DNA of 64,000 bases from Paenibacillus thiaminolyticus (GTDB taxonomy: Bacteria > Bacillota > Bacilli > Paenibacillales > Paenibacillaceae), in the NCBI RefSeq assembly GCF_007066085.1, contig NZ_CP041405.1:186001-250000 (forward strand), written 5' to 3'. The notes under the pieces are model-generated. The model did no database searches. It saw nothing but the letters and a program-made list of their open reading frames with translations, and was not told where the DNA came from. Below, piece by piece: positions 33,816-44,135 of the stretch (positions are counted from its first letter, which is position 1; each line of letters begins with the position of its first letter). A program made the position numbers and the translations under genes.

Positions 33816-34772
33816 TCAGGTTACGAACCTTCCGATGAACCCGGACACAGTTTTTTCGTACGTTTCCCGATCCATCCGGTATGCTTCTCCATGTCCGGCT
33901 TTCGGAACGATGAATAGCTCTTTCTCGGCTGGGCAATTTTCGTAAACTTTATGCACCATCTCCGTCGGCACGAACGTATCGTTGGCCCCATGAATGAAGA
34001 GAGTCGGCGTTTTCGACTTTTTCACCTGCTCCAGCGCGGAGGCTTCTCCGAAAAAGTAACCAGCCCGCAGCCTGGTCAACAGGCTGGTAGTATCCACGAT
34101 CGGAAATGCCGGAAGATGATACATGCGCCGCAGCTGGAAGGAAAGCTGATCCTTCACGGAGGTATAACCGCAGTCTTCGACGATGGCTTTCACGTTCGGC
34201 GGCAAATCCTCGCCGCTGGTCATCATCACGGTTGCCCCTCCCATCGACACGCCGTGGAGAACGATTTGCGAATTCGTCCCATTCGCGTCCAGAACCCTCT
34301 GAATCCATTTCAAATAATCCTTACGCTCGGGCCAGCCGAAACCGATATAATGGCCTTCGCTTTCCCCATGCCCCCGAGCATCGGGGAGCAGGATGTTGTA
34401 GCCTAATTTATCGTGGTACATTCTGGCGTAACCGCTCATTTGCGTGGCGTTCCCGGAATATCCGTGCGCGATGATGACTGTTTTGTCCGACGGCTTGGAT
34501 GCCGGTAAATAATACGCCTTCAGATGAATGCCGTCATCCGAGTCCATCTCCCAGCGCTCAAAGCTTTGGTTGTTCCACCATTCCTTGTCCGCCCGCCTGG
34601 TTTCCTTCGATTCCTCCAGCTCCGGACTGGTTTTCAGGTCGGGATTATCGCTCAAAAAGTCCTTCGAAGCGCGCGCAATTGCCACGTGATAAAAGTAAAA
34701 GCTCCCCGCGGTAAGGATGACAATGATAAATACAATTAAGGAAATAAAGCCTGTCACCATTTTTTTCTTCAA
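33816..34772 (-). CDS. Membrane-anchored alpha/beta hydrolase
   Basis: 318 residues. One N-terminal helix (about 7-29) should anchor it with the catalytic domain outside. Motifs: HGYSGNA (oxyanion region, about 103), the nucleophile elbow GVSMGG (about 173-178), GANDTFVP with the acid Asp, and GHGEAYR with the His near the end. This is the widely conserved Bacillus/Paenibacillus serine hydrolase family; the substrate is unknown, esters or peptides being likely. It marks the return to GC-richer sequence. RBS: GAGAGAAC. Confidence 0.88.
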   Translation of the reverse strand: MKKKMVTGFISLIVFIIVILTAGSFYFYHVAIARASKDFLSDNPDLKTSPELEESKETRRADKEWWNNQSFERWEMDSDDGIHLKAYYLPASKPSDKTVIIAHGYSGNATQMSGYARMYHDKLGYNILLPDARGHGESEGHYIGFGWPERKDYLKWIQRVLDANGTNSQIVLHGVSMGGATVMMTSGEDLPPNVKAIVEDCGYTSVKDQLSFQLRRMYHLPAFPIVDTTSLLTRLRAGYFFGEASALEQVKKSKTPTLFIHGANDTFVPTEMVHKVYENCPAEKELFIVPKAGHGEAYRMDRETYEKTVSGFIGRFVT

Positions 34773-34932
34773 TTCTGTTCTCTCCTAGTAAACTCTCATG
34801 TTAGTTATTTTAATATATCATAATGATCTTCGTCGTTTCCATGCTGCCGAGACTTGCTCGATAGCCTGAGAGACCTTTTCTTTCGCTAACCAGCGCCGAG
34901 ACGTTAACTAAAAAGTTCAGTATACATTTCTA

Positions 34933-34961
34933 TTGACATTATTTTCTGACTAGAGTAATAT
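34933..34961 (+). promoter_or_regulatory. Sigma-A promoter of the ATP-grasp leader
   Basis: TTGACA (34933-34938), exactly 17 bases, TAATAT (34956-34961). It would start an approximately 180-base leader. Confidence 0.7.
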
Positions 34962-34967
34962 ATCTGG

Positions 34968-35110
34968 AAATTACATGTTTTGTTGTGAAGAGAAAGAGTA
35001 CGTTATAAGTCTTGTTCCCCAGATAACTGGTGATTCGATGAAAGCCAGTGTCGAGGTTATAACTGAAAATCATCTTATATCTCTCGTCTCTTAATGAGAC
35101 GAGGTTTTTG
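34968..35110 (+). promoter_or_regulatory. Structured 5' leader with intrinsic terminator (unclassified)
   Basis: Between the promoter and the gene at 35151 lies a perfect terminator: CTCGTCTC-TTAAT-GAGACGAG then GTTTTTGTTTTT (35083-35110). Upstream, CCAG/CTGG (35020-35030) and GGTGATT/AATCATC (35030-35036 with 35068-35074) can pair. No T-box (no GGTGG-type sequence) and no riboswitch class I know is evident. The layout suggests attenuation of the ATP-grasp gene. Confidence 0.5.
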
Positions 35111-35150
35111 TTTTTATCTATCAAAAATAAGTTAGAGCAGGTGAAGGTGC

Positions 35151-35987
35151 ATGAAGAAACTATTATTCGTAACAGATTTATACTATGTCGCAAAAGGAAG
35201 AAATTATTATGAGGAGGATCTGTTCCTTACTTCGAAACTTAGAGAAAATTTTCACTTGGTCATTTGTCATCCGGAAGACACGGAAACATTTGAGAAAGAT
35301 TTTGACTTAATTGTGTTTCGCAATGCCGGTCCAGTAGCGAATTTCAAGGATAAATATCAAGCATTCCGAAATAGAGTCGTTTCGGGCCATTTAAAAACAT
35401 ACAATTCATTTGACGGAAAGGCTGATATGAATGGAAAAGAATACTTAATCGAGTTAACAAATGCTCATTTTCCTGTCATTCCAACAATTGATACGCTTGA
35501 TTCCCTGGATAAGCTCCCAGATGCAGAAACCTATATTGTAAAACCGAAAGATGGTGCGGATTCCATTGGCATGGAATTAGTTACGAAAGATAAATTGAGT
35601 GAAAAAGTGAATTCGGGCTTAAAAAATACATTGGTACAACCATTTATTAACTTTGAATATGAAGTCTCATTTTATTTTATCGATAAAGGATTTCAGTACG
35701 CTCTTTATGCGCCAGATAAAAATAAAAGATGGGAACTAAAAGAATATATACCTACTGAAGAAGATGTAGCTTTTGCTAAACGATTTATCGAATGGAATAA
35801 TCTTAATTGGGGAATCCAGCGAGTCGATGCCTGTCGGAATGAACAAGGAGAGCTTTTATTAGTCGAATTGGAAGATCTAAACCCGTATCTGTCCTTGTTA
35901 GAATTGAGTGATGAAACACGCCAGAACTTTGTAGAAGCATTGAAAAAATCATTACAAAAAGCTCTTCAACATGAACAGAGCCTTTAA
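35151..35987 (+). CDS. ATP-grasp domain protein
   Basis: 278 residues. The central and C-terminal parts show ATP-grasp features: TYIVKPKDGADSIGM (about 130-144, phosphate-binding Lys and Gly loop), LVQPFINFEYEVSF (about 163-176), and LLLVELEDLNPYLS with the metal-binding Glu/Asn pair near 240-253. The family joins a carboxylate to an amine or thiol using ATP, as in RimK or peptide-ligase enzymes. The substrate is unknown. The gene stands alone behind a terminator-containing leader, which suggests that it answers to a small metabolite or to translation. Confidence 0.8.
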   Translation: MKKLLFVTDLYYVAKGRNYYEEDLFLTSKLRENFHLVICHPEDTETFEKDFDLIVFRNAGPVANFKDKYQAFRNRVVSGHLKTYNSFDGKADMNGKEYLIELTNAHFPVIPTIDTLDSLDKLPDAETYIVKPKDGADSIGMELVTKDKLSEKVNSGLKNTLVQPFINFEYEVSFYFIDKGFQYALYAPDKNKRWELKEYIPTEEDVAFAKRFIEWNNLNWGIQRVDACRNEQGELLLVELEDLNPYLSLLELSDETRQNFVEALKKSLQKALQHEQSL

Positions 35988-36009
35988 AAAGGCAGCTTTA
36001 TAATATCAC

Positions 36010-36200
36010 GGGGAGGCAGCGAATCCTGCACAGATGCAGGAATTTTCACTAGTTCAGCTGCTATCTGATGCCAATCCTGCAAAAGTGCATCATTTTCGCC
36101 GATTTTTGCTTTCTATCCGCTGACATGGCTTCAATTCCTGCAGTTTTGCAGGAATTCCAGTGATGGAGGGAACGCCCCAAGGGAGTGCTGTAGTTTTGCA
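36010..36200. repeat. Dispersed CTGCA-type repeat, block 1
   Basis: Several short hairpins of the form CCTGCA-N4-TGCAGG lie in this intergenic stretch, such as AATTCCTGCA-GTTT-TGCAGGAATT at about 36134-36157. The same motifs recur at 46.7-47.3 and 53.2-53.9 kb. No gene is seen. Confidence 0.6.
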
Positions 36201-36295
36201 GTTTTTTCGGCAAGCCGCGCTGCAAGAAGCAGCGGGGCTTTCTGATTGCAGAATGACTTTTGGGACGGCCCCTAGCAAAGGCGGTTCATTCAACT

Positions 36296-36631
36296 TCACT
36301 TCGCATTCGGCGCTTCAAATCCGTAATCGCGCTCGACCTTGCACACTCTCGTTTTATAGGTTCGGTACCATTCTGCCATTCCTTTACGCTGCGCAACGAG
36401 ATGTCTCTCGTTTTGCTTCCATTTTCGGATCGCTTCGAGAGAATCCCAATAAGACACCGTGATGCCTACACCTTCCCGCGCGCTTTCCACACCCAGGAAC
36501 CCCGGTTGTAGCGATGCAAGCTTTACCATTTCCTCGGCCATTTCAGCATAACCATGATGCTCAGCTGTTCGTTCAGAAGTGAAAATAACTGCATAGTATG
36601 GTGGCTGTGGGGTTTGGGCAATCCCGCTCAT
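36296..36631 (-). CDS. Antibiotic-biosynthesis-monooxygenase-fold protein
   Basis: 111 residues with the ABM pattern YYAVIFTSERTAEHHGYAEMAEEMVKLA, PGFLGVESARE, ITVSYWDSLEAIRKWKQNERH. These are small dimeric ferredoxin-like proteins; Bacillus relatives (YqjZ type) are heme- or quinone-related enzymes or of unknown role. It is a single gene on the minus strand. RBS GGAGGGA is just upstream. Confidence 0.85.
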   Translation of the reverse strand: MSGIAQTPQPPYYAVIFTSERTAEHHGYAEMAEEMVKLASLQPGFLGVESAREGVGITVSYWDSLEAIRKWKQNERHLVAQRKGMAEWYRTYKTRVCKVERDYGFEAPNAK

Positions 36632-36878
36632 AAAGAAATCCCTCCAAGCAACAATAGAATGTTATTGATAAGCAAATCATCTCCAAAACTCAATGATAGA
36701 ACTTACGTTCGTAAATGTCAAAATGAAATTTTGTACAGTATAAGGGAACTTGACACTGAATAACGGATACGAATCCAGGATTCTCTCCAGAGAACCGGAG
36801 GATACTAGACTACGAAGGAGGATCCCATTCAAAAGATCCCCTTCATTATTATAACGAATGAGAACACGCGGTAATCTT

Positions 36879-39446
36879 CTACAATCCACGCAGCAGATGA
36901 AGAGGCTTGGTTCGGAACGTTTGGAGGGAAGCGAGCAGTGTCACGACCGCGGAGGACACCAGGGATAGCGCAATGCCAATGCCGCACCAGGTAAGGCTGA
37001 TATCAATATTCCCTTTCACGAATAGACTCAAGGCAAGCACGGCAAAAATGAAGCCAAGCGCAGAGCCGATCACTCCGGCGATAAAGGCAAGTATCAGGTT
37101 TTCGGTCAGGATGGAGCGCAGCAAACGGCCGGTGGACCATCCGATGGTCTTGAAAATGGCGACATCTCTTTTTTTCTGGATGAGCGAGATAACTGCCTGG
37201 TTCCCGATCATCAGAATCGCGGTCGCGAACGAAAACAATGCAATCGTGGAAAAGAAGGTGCTTTGTGTGCTAAGCGTCTTCTGCAAGCTTTCGATCACGG
37301 TTCCATTCACAGAATAAGCGACAGCGGAGGAGGGTAAGGACTGGTTGAGCGCCGCCATCGTATTCTGGAGCTCTCGGGCTGATGCTTCGACGTAATAGAT
37401 GATACGCGTCGGTTGTCCATACGCTTCCAGCGTGCTCATCGGGATACGGATGCCAGCCGTCTTGATCGCACCGGATTCGAAGAAACCGACAATCTCCAGA
37501 CGAAGCTGGTGGTTGTTCAGCGTTACTTCCACGATATCGCCTGCTGCGATGCCCACATCCTTGGCGTAATCCTCCAGCAATACAGCGGATAGCTTACCAT
37601 CGTCATCGGCTTCCAGATCACGGCCTGCCTTGATCGTATAGGCACGGTCGCTAGAAGACGGATCAATGCCTTGAATCGAGACATCGGTGCTATCCAAGTA
37701 AGATAATTTACCCCGTTCTCCGGCCGCACGGAATTTCTGGACGGCCTCTTCTCCATTGATGCGGGAGAAGACTCCCTTCATCTCATAGCTTTTGTTGTAC
37801 TGCTCAATGCCGGGCGTGTGCTGCAAGGCCAATTGTACGGCTTGCCCATCCTTGACCGCAGCGGAGAGAATCAGGTTGCCCTTCAACTGCTGCTCCATTT
37901 GATGTTCCACGGAGGTAACGAGATTGTCGGTAAACAACTGACTCGCCACCACTGACAGTACGGCAACGGATAACGTAACCGTCAACAGCGCATTGCGCTT
38001 ATATTCGGAACCTAGATTGTGAAGCGGGATGAACCAGCCAGATGGGGCGATATGCTTCAGCAGGCCCAGCAAGCGATAGAACAGTCCGTATAAGCGAGTG
38101 AACAGCATAACGACTAGCATCATGACGCATAAGATGATTACCGACAGGACAAAGGCGGTGATCCATTTCAACGCTGCCGCATCTTGGCTGCTGGCAAGCA
38201 GCGTCTCGTGAAGGTAGACCCCAATCTCCAGACAGACGATGAGAAACAGGCGCAGCTTCACCCGGAAAGGAAGCTTGCGGCTGATGGGGATGGAACTGGA
38301 TTGCTGCAACAGTTCCAACGATGACACGTGCATCGATCTGTAAATGGGCGGCCAGGCAGAGATGAGCGCGATACTGATACCGACAGTACAGGTAAAGACA
38401 ACAGCCTGCCAAGAGAACTGCCATGCCAAGGGTAGTCCGAGCATCTTGGCGATATACGCGGTCAGTCCGACTCCGAACAGACTGCCTGCCGCAATTCCCG
38501 CTGCGGTGCCTAAGATTCCAATAAAGGCTGCTTCAAGCAAAAAGTAGCAGGCGATGCGACGCGCTGTCATGCCGATTGATTTCATGATCGCGATGTCACG
38601 CTGACGGGAAGACACCAGGATGGTCATCGTATTGAAAATGGTGATGCCCGCAATCGCAATCGCTAGCAGGGAAAAAAGCTGCATAACGAGTAAGGTCCCC
38701 TTCGAATCGGCGCTCGCCTGCACTTTTTTGTCCTCGATATCTATGGCCTGGCTGCCGATAATTCGCGTTTGAATCTGTTCCTTGATATCCTGTGAAGCGC
38801 CCGGATCATGGAGACGGATGAACGCTTCGTTGATCGTCCCTGCGGGCAGGCCCATCAACTCCAGGCTTTTTGGATATGATATATAAGCCATTCCCCAGAA
38901 GCTGCTATCCGTATAGCTCTCTTGTACCCCATCCACCAACCCTTTGACGCGAAAGGAGCTTAGGGAACCGTCGTTGTGATTGACGAAAGAGACGGTGTCG
39001 CCAGGACTTGCCTGGAGACGGTCGGCCGCCTGCCGTGACAGCAGCACTTCATCCGACTGTAGTCCGCGCAGCAGGGGGAACTGCTCTTCACCATAAAACG
39101 GGTACACATCCGGATCGATCCCTTTCATTACGATGTTCGACGTCTTGTGGGAGGAAATAATCATTGTTTGCGACACGTAAGCTCCCGTGAGCGCTTGGCG
39201 ATCTGACTCGGCTATAATATGCTGCATGGCGTTCAGTGTCGTCGGTTGAAGATAGGATCGCACGGCGATATCGGCGCCTAGCAACTGCTTCGCGGATTGA
39301 TTCACAGATTGGGGCACCAGTTGAGTCAGTGTTGTCATGCAGTAAAAACCAGCCAATCCAACAGCAATGGACAGCAGGGTAAAGAGAGTGCGAAGAGGAG
39401 TTCTAATAAGACTTCGCATAGCAGAATGAAACATCATCTGGATCAC
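36879..39446 (-). CDS. ABC transporter permease with two FtsX domains (MacB-like)
   Basis: 855 residues. N-terminal helix (about 15-40), an extracellular MacB_PCD-type region, a first FtsX block with three helices (about 265-395), a middle helical region (about 430-500), a second extracellular domain and a second FtsX block near the C terminus (about 730-850). The architecture matches lipoprotein- or peptide-type ABC permeases of the YtrF/BceB relatives. Its start overlaps the end of the ATPase gene by 4 bases, so the two are translationally coupled. The substrate is not known. Confidence 0.9.
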   Translation of the reverse strand: MIQMMFHSAMRSLIRTPLRTLFTLLSIAVGLAGFYCMTTLTQLVPQSVNQSAKQLLGADIAVRSYLQPTTLNAMQHIIAESDRQALTGAYVSQTMIISSHKTSNIVMKGIDPDVYPFYGEEQFPLLRGLQSDEVLLSRQAADRLQASPGDTVSFVNHNDGSLSSFRVKGLVDGVQESYTDSSFWGMAYISYPKSLELMGLPAGTINEAFIRLHDPGASQDIKEQIQTRIIGSQAIDIEDKKVQASADSKGTLLVMQLFSLLAIAIAGITIFNTMTILVSSRQRDIAIMKSIGMTARRIACYFLLEAAFIGILGTAAGIAAGSLFGVGLTAYIAKMLGLPLAWQFSWQAVVFTCTVGISIALISAWPPIYRSMHVSSLELLQQSSSIPISRKLPFRVKLRLFLIVCLEIGVYLHETLLASSQDAAALKWITAFVLSVIILCVMMLVVMLFTRLYGLFYRLLGLLKHIAPSGWFIPLHNLGSEYKRNALLTVTLSVAVLSVVASQLFTDNLVTSVEHQMEQQLKGNLILSAAVKDGQAVQLALQHTPGIEQYNKSYEMKGVFSRINGEEAVQKFRAAGERGKLSYLDSTDVSIQGIDPSSSDRAYTIKAGRDLEADDDGKLSAVLLEDYAKDVGIAAGDIVEVTLNNHQLRLEIVGFFESGAIKTAGIRIPMSTLEAYGQPTRIIYYVEASARELQNTMAALNQSLPSSAVAYSVNGTVIESLQKTLSTQSTFFSTIALFSFATAILMIGNQAVISLIQKKRDVAIFKTIGWSTGRLLRSILTENLILAFIAGVIGSALGFIFAVLALSLFVKGNIDISLTWCGIGIALSLVSSAVVTLLASLQTFRTKPLHLLRGL

Positions 39447-40147
39447 GTCCTTTTCTGGAAATTAACGATTTCCTGCTGAATCATGCCGTCCGAGAGATGG
39501 ATTACCCGATCCGACATACTGGCTACATGCGAATCATGAGTGGCCAGGATAAACGTCATATGTAAGCGATCGCGAAGAGAAAAGATCAGATCCAGGATGA
39601 GCTCTCCTGTCTTCCGGTCCAGATTTCCGGTAGGCTCATCAGCGATGACAACCAACGGATCATTGGCAAGCGCGCGAGCTATGGCCACGCGCTGCTGCTG
39701 CCCACCCGATAAGCGTGTAGGCAAGTGATGCATGCGCTCCTTCATGCCGACGAGCTCCAACAGCTCCCTGGCCCGTTGCTGCATTTGCCGGCGGTTTTTT
39801 CCTTTGGTGGACATCATGGGAAGCATGACATTCTCGAGAGCGGTCATCGTGGAGATCAGGTTGTAGGATTGAAAGACAAACCCGATCTTGTTCGCCCGGT
39901 AGCTGGCCAACTGTGTCTCCGTTAGATGGGTCACATCCTGACTTTGGATGAACAGATGTCCATTTGTAGGAAGATCCAAGGTCCCTAATATTCCCAAGAA
40001 TGTTGATTTTCCGCTGCCGCTTGGACCCATGATGCTTATAACTTCACCTTTGTGGAAGGCGGCGCTGATCCCTTTGAGGATACCCAGATGTTCTCCTTCA
40101 GTTTCATAACCTTTGAAGATGTTGAAGGCTTGTACGATTGGTTTCAT
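39443..40147 (-). CDS. ABC transporter ATP-binding protein (LolD/MacB type)
   Basis: 234 residues with Walker [10 protein letters not shown] (about 41-49), Q-loop, signature [15 protein letters not shown] (about 144-158), Walker [13 protein letters not shown] and the switch His in ATHDSHVA. The EPTGNLD form is typical of the MacB/LolD/FtsE group. It pairs with the overlapping permease gene. No histidine-kinase pair is next to it. Upstream is 220 bases of spacer with no clear gene. Confidence 0.93.
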   Translation of the reverse strand: MKPIVQAFNIFKGYETEGEHLGILKGISAAFHKGEVISIMGPSGSGKSTFLGILGTLDLPTNGHLFIQSQDVTHLTETQLASYRANKIGFVFQSYNLISTMTALENVMLPMMSTKGKNRRQMQQRARELLELVGMKERMHHLPTRLSGGQQQRVAIARALANDPLVVIADEPTGNLDRKTGELILDLIFSLRDRLHMTFILATHDSHVASMSDRVIHLSDGMIQQEIVNFQKRT

Positions 40148-40371
40148 AGTTAGCGTCCTTACTCCTTTTTTATTTGTGAAATTTTCCTTACTATAAAGTC
40201 GGACGATGATTCAATGGAAAAATACGTCAAACAAACTACATTCTTGAATCTTGTCGCGGACAAGGCTCCCGACGCCCACGTCAACCGATAAAAGCGGCCT
40301 TCATTGCTTACGCAAGAAGGCGTGCTGGCCGTTGAATGAATGACGGAAAATAAGAGGCAGTAGAGTGACCG

Positions 40372-41349
40372 TCAGGAACCGCTGCCTCTTGTGAATCCTT
40401 TTATATCTGGACTTTTCATTTCCTTTGGCTTCGCTTGAGCGGAAGCCGATTCTTTTTTCAAGGCCAATATCAAGATCATGCCCAGGATACAGGCGGCGCC
40501 GACCCATTGGAACCATCCGAACGGTTCATTCAGCCACAAGACGGTTGCGAATACAGCCGCCAATGGCTCTAAGCTGCCGAGAAGGCTTGTTTCTTTTGGC
40601 AACAGACTTTGCAAGCTTTCGATATAGAACCAAAATGCAAGCATCGTACCGAAAATAATAACAAAAAACAAATAGCCATAAGCTTCGGCCGTTAAGCTGT
40701 GGAAGTCCATGCGCCATGGCGGATGGATGAAGCTTAAGGCGACACCGCCCAAGACCATCGCCCAGCCGACAATGACAAGGGAATCATACTGCGCGAGCAA
40801 CGGAACCGCATATAAAGTATAAAAGGCCAGCGCGACTCCAGATAACACACCCCATACGATGGCAGGTGCCGGCACCGACAGCTGAGAGATTGAACCATTT
40901 GTCAACAAAAAGAAGCAGCCTGCCAAAGCAAGAGAAACGGTAAGCACATCCTGCCGCGTTAGAACGGATTGTCTGCGAATCAGGGAGTACAGAATGATCA
41001 TGACCGGTGCTAAATACTGCAACAGCGTGGCAACGGCCGCATTGCCATGTTGAATGGAGGCCATATAGGTGTATTGAACCGCAAGCATGCCGAATAATCC
41101 GAAAATAATGAGCCGACAAGCAGTCTTTCTATTTTTCCATACCCCTAAAATCTGTGAACGTTCTTTTCGGCAGAACTGAACGGTTAACAGGAGAACGCCA
41201 GCGATAAGCAAGCGAGTCGTGACAAGCCAATTGACCTCAATGGCGAATTGTTGAAACAGTTTTTGGGCAACTGTTCCTCCGATGCCCCACAGGATTGCCC
41301 CTGTGATAACTAGAAATAACCCCATTCTTCTCGTATTTGTCTTCCTCAT
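40372..41349 (-). CDS. EamA-family (DMT) exporter
   Basis: The start is ATG with first base 41349 (GGGTGATGG upstream), which removes a 29-residue non-homologous extension. 325 residues, ten predicted helices in two EamA repeats ([16 protein letters not shown] at the start, [25 protein letters not shown] in the second repeat). Such proteins export amino acids, nucleosides or other metabolites. It is divergent from an AraC regulator gene 104 bases away, its likely controller. Confidence 0.9.
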   Translation of the reverse strand: MRKTNTRRMGLFLVITGAILWGIGGTVAQKLFQQFAIEVNWLVTTRLLIAGVLLLTVQFCRKERSQILGVWKNRKTACRLIIFGLFGMLAVQYTYMASIQHGNAAVATLLQYLAPVMIILYSLIRRQSVLTRQDVLTVSLALAGCFFLLTNGSISQLSVPAPAIVWGVLSGVALAFYTLYAVPLLAQYDSLVIVGWAMVLGGVALSFIHPPWRMDFHSLTAEAYGYLFFVIIFGTMLAFWFYIESLQSLLPKETSLLGSLEPLAAVFATVLWLNEPFGWFQWVGAACILGMILILALKKESASAQAKPKEMKSPDIKGFTRGSGS

Positions 41350-41453
41350 TGAACCATCACCCTTAAATCCAATAATAGTGATATAATAAGGGAAAAATTC
41401 GGAAATTAATACTTCAATCGAATGAAAAAATATCAAGATATTGAGGCGGTTAT

Positions 41454-42422
41454 GTGCAAATTAAAAATTTCAAGATTGACCACAACTTGAGAGAGCTGAC
41501 CGAGCATCGCACAGTGGAATTGCCGATTGCCTGTTATGAGACAACGATTAACCAAAATATCAATGGTTATATACCGCTTCATTGGCATGATGAATTTCAA
41601 TTTGTGCTGATCCGCAAAGGCGAAGCCGTCTTTCAAATCAATGAAGAAAAATTAGCGGTTCAAGAAGGAGAGGGGCTCTTCATCAACAGCGGCTGTCTTC
41701 ATATGGCTGAAGATAAGCATCACTCGGGCTGCGTTTATCTCTGTTTAAACGTATCCCCGCAATTCGTGCTGCCGCAAGAGCTTAATGCGAACTATGTGTA
41801 TCCTTACCTACATGCGACGAATTTGCCATACGTATACTTGAATGCACATGAGCCGTGGGGGAACAACATTTTAGATGCCATCAGCAAAATTCATCAATGG
41901 ATTACACAGAAAACGCCTTACTATGAAATCGACATCAACCTGCAGCTCACGTTCATCTGGAAAAACTTAATCGTGAATGGCTTTCCGTTAGAATATGATC
42001 AGACGGCCATGGTCAAGAGTGAGCGAATGAAGCAAATGTTACAATGGATACACCTCCACTATGCGGAGAACATCAGGCTGGACGACATTGCCAGAGCGGG
42101 TCAATTAAGCCGTTCCGAATGCTGCCGGTATTTTAAGCGAATGCTGAAAACAACGCCGTTGAGCTACGTGCTAGCTTATAGAATTCAAAAAAGCTTAGTC
42201 TTATTGCAGCACGCCGACGCCAATGTGACGGAAGTTTCCTATCAAGTCGGATTTAACAGCACGAGTTACTTCATTGATAAATTCCGGCAGACGATGAACA
42301 TGACCCCGTTCGCCTACAAAAAATCGAGCTTAAACAAAGAACAACCGGAATCGCGAGGCATAATTAATGAACAGGAGTACACGCTACATTCATTAGAACA
42401 TAGGAAAAAGGAGATACGATGA
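41454..42422 (+). CDS. AraC-family regulator with cupin domain
   Basis: GTG 41454 follows TTGAGGCGG. 322 residues: an N-terminal cupin ligand-binding domain ([26 protein letters not shown], about 40-66) and two AraC HTHs at the C-terminal side ([25 protein letters not shown] and [21 protein letters not shown], about 207-280). It probably controls the divergent EamA exporter. The next gene starts within its stop codon (ATGA), so it is also linked to selO. Confidence 0.9.
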   Translation: MQIKNFKIDHNLRELTEHRTVELPIACYETTINQNINGYIPLHWHDEFQFVLIRKGEAVFQINEEKLAVQEGEGLFINSGCLHMAEDKHHSGCVYLCLNVSPQFVLPQELNANYVYPYLHATNLPYVYLNAHEPWGNNILDAISKIHQWITQKTPYYEIDINLQLTFIWKNLIVNGFPLEYDQTAMVKSERMKQMLQWIHLHYAENIRLDDIARAGQLSRSECCRYFKRMLKTTPLSYVLAYRIQKSLVLLQHADANVTEVSYQVGFNSTSYFIDKFRQTMNMTPFAYKKSSLNKEQPESRGIINEQEYTLHSLEHRKKEIR

Positions 42423-43891
42423 CAGAGAATAGAGCAATCCCGGAAGGATGGAACTTCGATAACAGTTATGCTCGACTGCCGCAGTTATTCTTTACGAGGC
42501 AGAATCCTACCCCAGTGCGGTCGCCGAAGCTGATTATTTTTAACGAAAAGCTGGCGGAATCCCTTGGGCTGAATGCCCAGGCACTGCACAGCGATGACGG
42601 AGCGGCGGTGTTCGCCGGCAACCGGATTCCCGAGGGAGCCGCGCCGCTTGCCCAGGCTTATGCGGGGCATCAGTTCGGGCATTTTACGATGCTGGGGGAC
42701 GGACGGGCGCTGCTGCTCGGCGAGCAGATGACGCCCATGAAGGAGCGGTTTGACATTCAATGGAAGGGCTCGGGCAGGACGCCCTACTCCCGCCGAGGCG
42801 ATGGCCGCGCGGCTCTAGGGCCGATGCTGCGCGAATATATCATCAGCGAAGCCATGCATGGACTTGGCATTGCGACCACCAGCAGCCTGGCCGTCGTGAC
42901 GACCGGCGAGCCGGTGTACCGCGAGACCGAGCTGCCTGGCGCGGTGTTGACCCGCGTGGCTGCCAGTCATCTGCGCGTGGGCACATTCGAGTACGCTGCG
43001 GAATGGGGCACGGTTGAAGATCTGAGAGCTCTGGCCGATTATGCCTGGCAGAGACATTTTCCGGAAGCTGATGAGGGCGAGAACCGTTATCTATCCCTGC
43101 TCAGGGAAGTCGGCAAGCGCCAGGCCGGATTGATTGCCCAATGGATGCTCGCGGGCTTCATTCACGGGGTGATGAACACCGATAATATGACGATTAGCGG
43201 CGAGACTATTGATTACGGGCCATGCGCCTTCATGGATGCCTATGATCCGGCGACGGTATTCAGTTCCATTGACGTTCAGGGCCGCTATGCTTACGGCAAT
43301 CAGCCGTATATGGCCGCATGGAACCTCGCGAGACTGGCCGAGGCCTTATTGCCGCTTCTGCATGACCAGCAGGAGCAGGCTGTCGAACAGGCCGAGAAGG
43401 AGATTGCGGCGTTCACCAAGCTATATCAACGTCACTGGCTTGCGGGAATGCGGGCGAAGCTGGGGCTGTTTAACGAAGAGGCGGAAGATGAGGCCCTGAT
43501 CGAAGAGCTTCTCGAGCTGATGGAGAAGCATTCGGCCGATTATACGAATACGTTCCGAACCCTGACTTTGGGTGAATCGGAGGAGTCGGGGCTGTTCGGG
43601 ACCGGCGAATATGCGCAGTGGCATGAGCGGTGGCAGGCGAGACGGGGCAGGCAGGAGGAGACTCCAGACTCCTCCCATCAATTGATGCGGAACAGCAATC
43701 CGGCGGTTATCCCGCGCAACCACCGGGTCGAAGAAGCGCTCGAAGCAGCGGTTGAGCAGGGAGACTACAGCGTGATGGAACGGCTGCTGGCGGTACTCGC
43801 GAACCCTTACGCATACTCCCCGGAACAGGCTGAATACGCCACTTTGCCGGACCCGTCCTCGTGTCCGTACCGGACCTTTTGCGGCACCTGA
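42419..43891 (+). CDS. selO: SelO/YdiU-family protein AMPylase
   Basis: 490 residues, full length for the bacterial family. It has the pseudokinase-derived signatures [21 protein letters not shown] (about 80-100), [27 protein letters not shown] (about 115-141), GVMNTDNM with the catalytic Asn/Asp and [10 protein letters not shown]. The C terminus ends CPYRTFCGT, the usual redox-linked Cys tail. SelO binds ATP inverted and attaches AMP to protein hydroxyls, with a role in redox stress. It overlaps the AraC gene by 4 bases. Confidence 0.93.
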   Translation: MTENRAIPEGWNFDNSYARLPQLFFTRQNPTPVRSPKLIIFNEKLAESLGLNAQALHSDDGAAVFAGNRIPEGAAPLAQAYAGHQFGHFTMLGDGRALLLGEQMTPMKERFDIQWKGSGRTPYSRRGDGRAALGPMLREYIISEAMHGLGIATTSSLAVVTTGEPVYRETELPGAVLTRVAASHLRVGTFEYAAEWGTVEDLRALADYAWQRHFPEADEGENRYLSLLREVGKRQAGLIAQWMLAGFIHGVMNTDNMTISGETIDYGPCAFMDAYDPATVFSSIDVQGRYAYGNQPYMAAWNLARLAEALLPLLHDQQEQAVEQAEKEIAAFTKLYQRHWLAGMRAKLGLFNEEAEDEALIEELLELMEKHSADYTNTFRTLTLGESEESGLFGTGEYAQWHERWQARRGRQEETPDSSHQLMRNSNPAVIPRNHRVEEALEAAVEQGDYSVMERLLAVLANPYAYSPEQAEYATLPDPSSCPYRTFCGT

Positions 43892-44135
43892 ACGATTGTC
43901 ACATTGAAGTATGAGGGAGGCGAAGCGGAACGAGCGTTCTTGCATCGCCTTCCCGATTTTTGCAGTAGAATAGAAAGAACAGGTTAGGGATAATCCTGCG
44001 ATCCAGGGCCGCTGCTTCCCGGATTAGCGGCGAGAACGGTAGAGACAGACGTTGCCGAACCCGCGGACAGCCTGAGGGCGGCCGCATGCAGAGCATGATA
44101 CTAAGCGGCGGCCCCCTTGGGCTGCATTCCCCTTG

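Noticed and set aside
34968-35110. T-box or known riboswitch before the ATP-grasp gene
   Set aside because: No T-box GGTGG-type sequence or conserved core of a class I know was found; only a general attenuator layout is supported.
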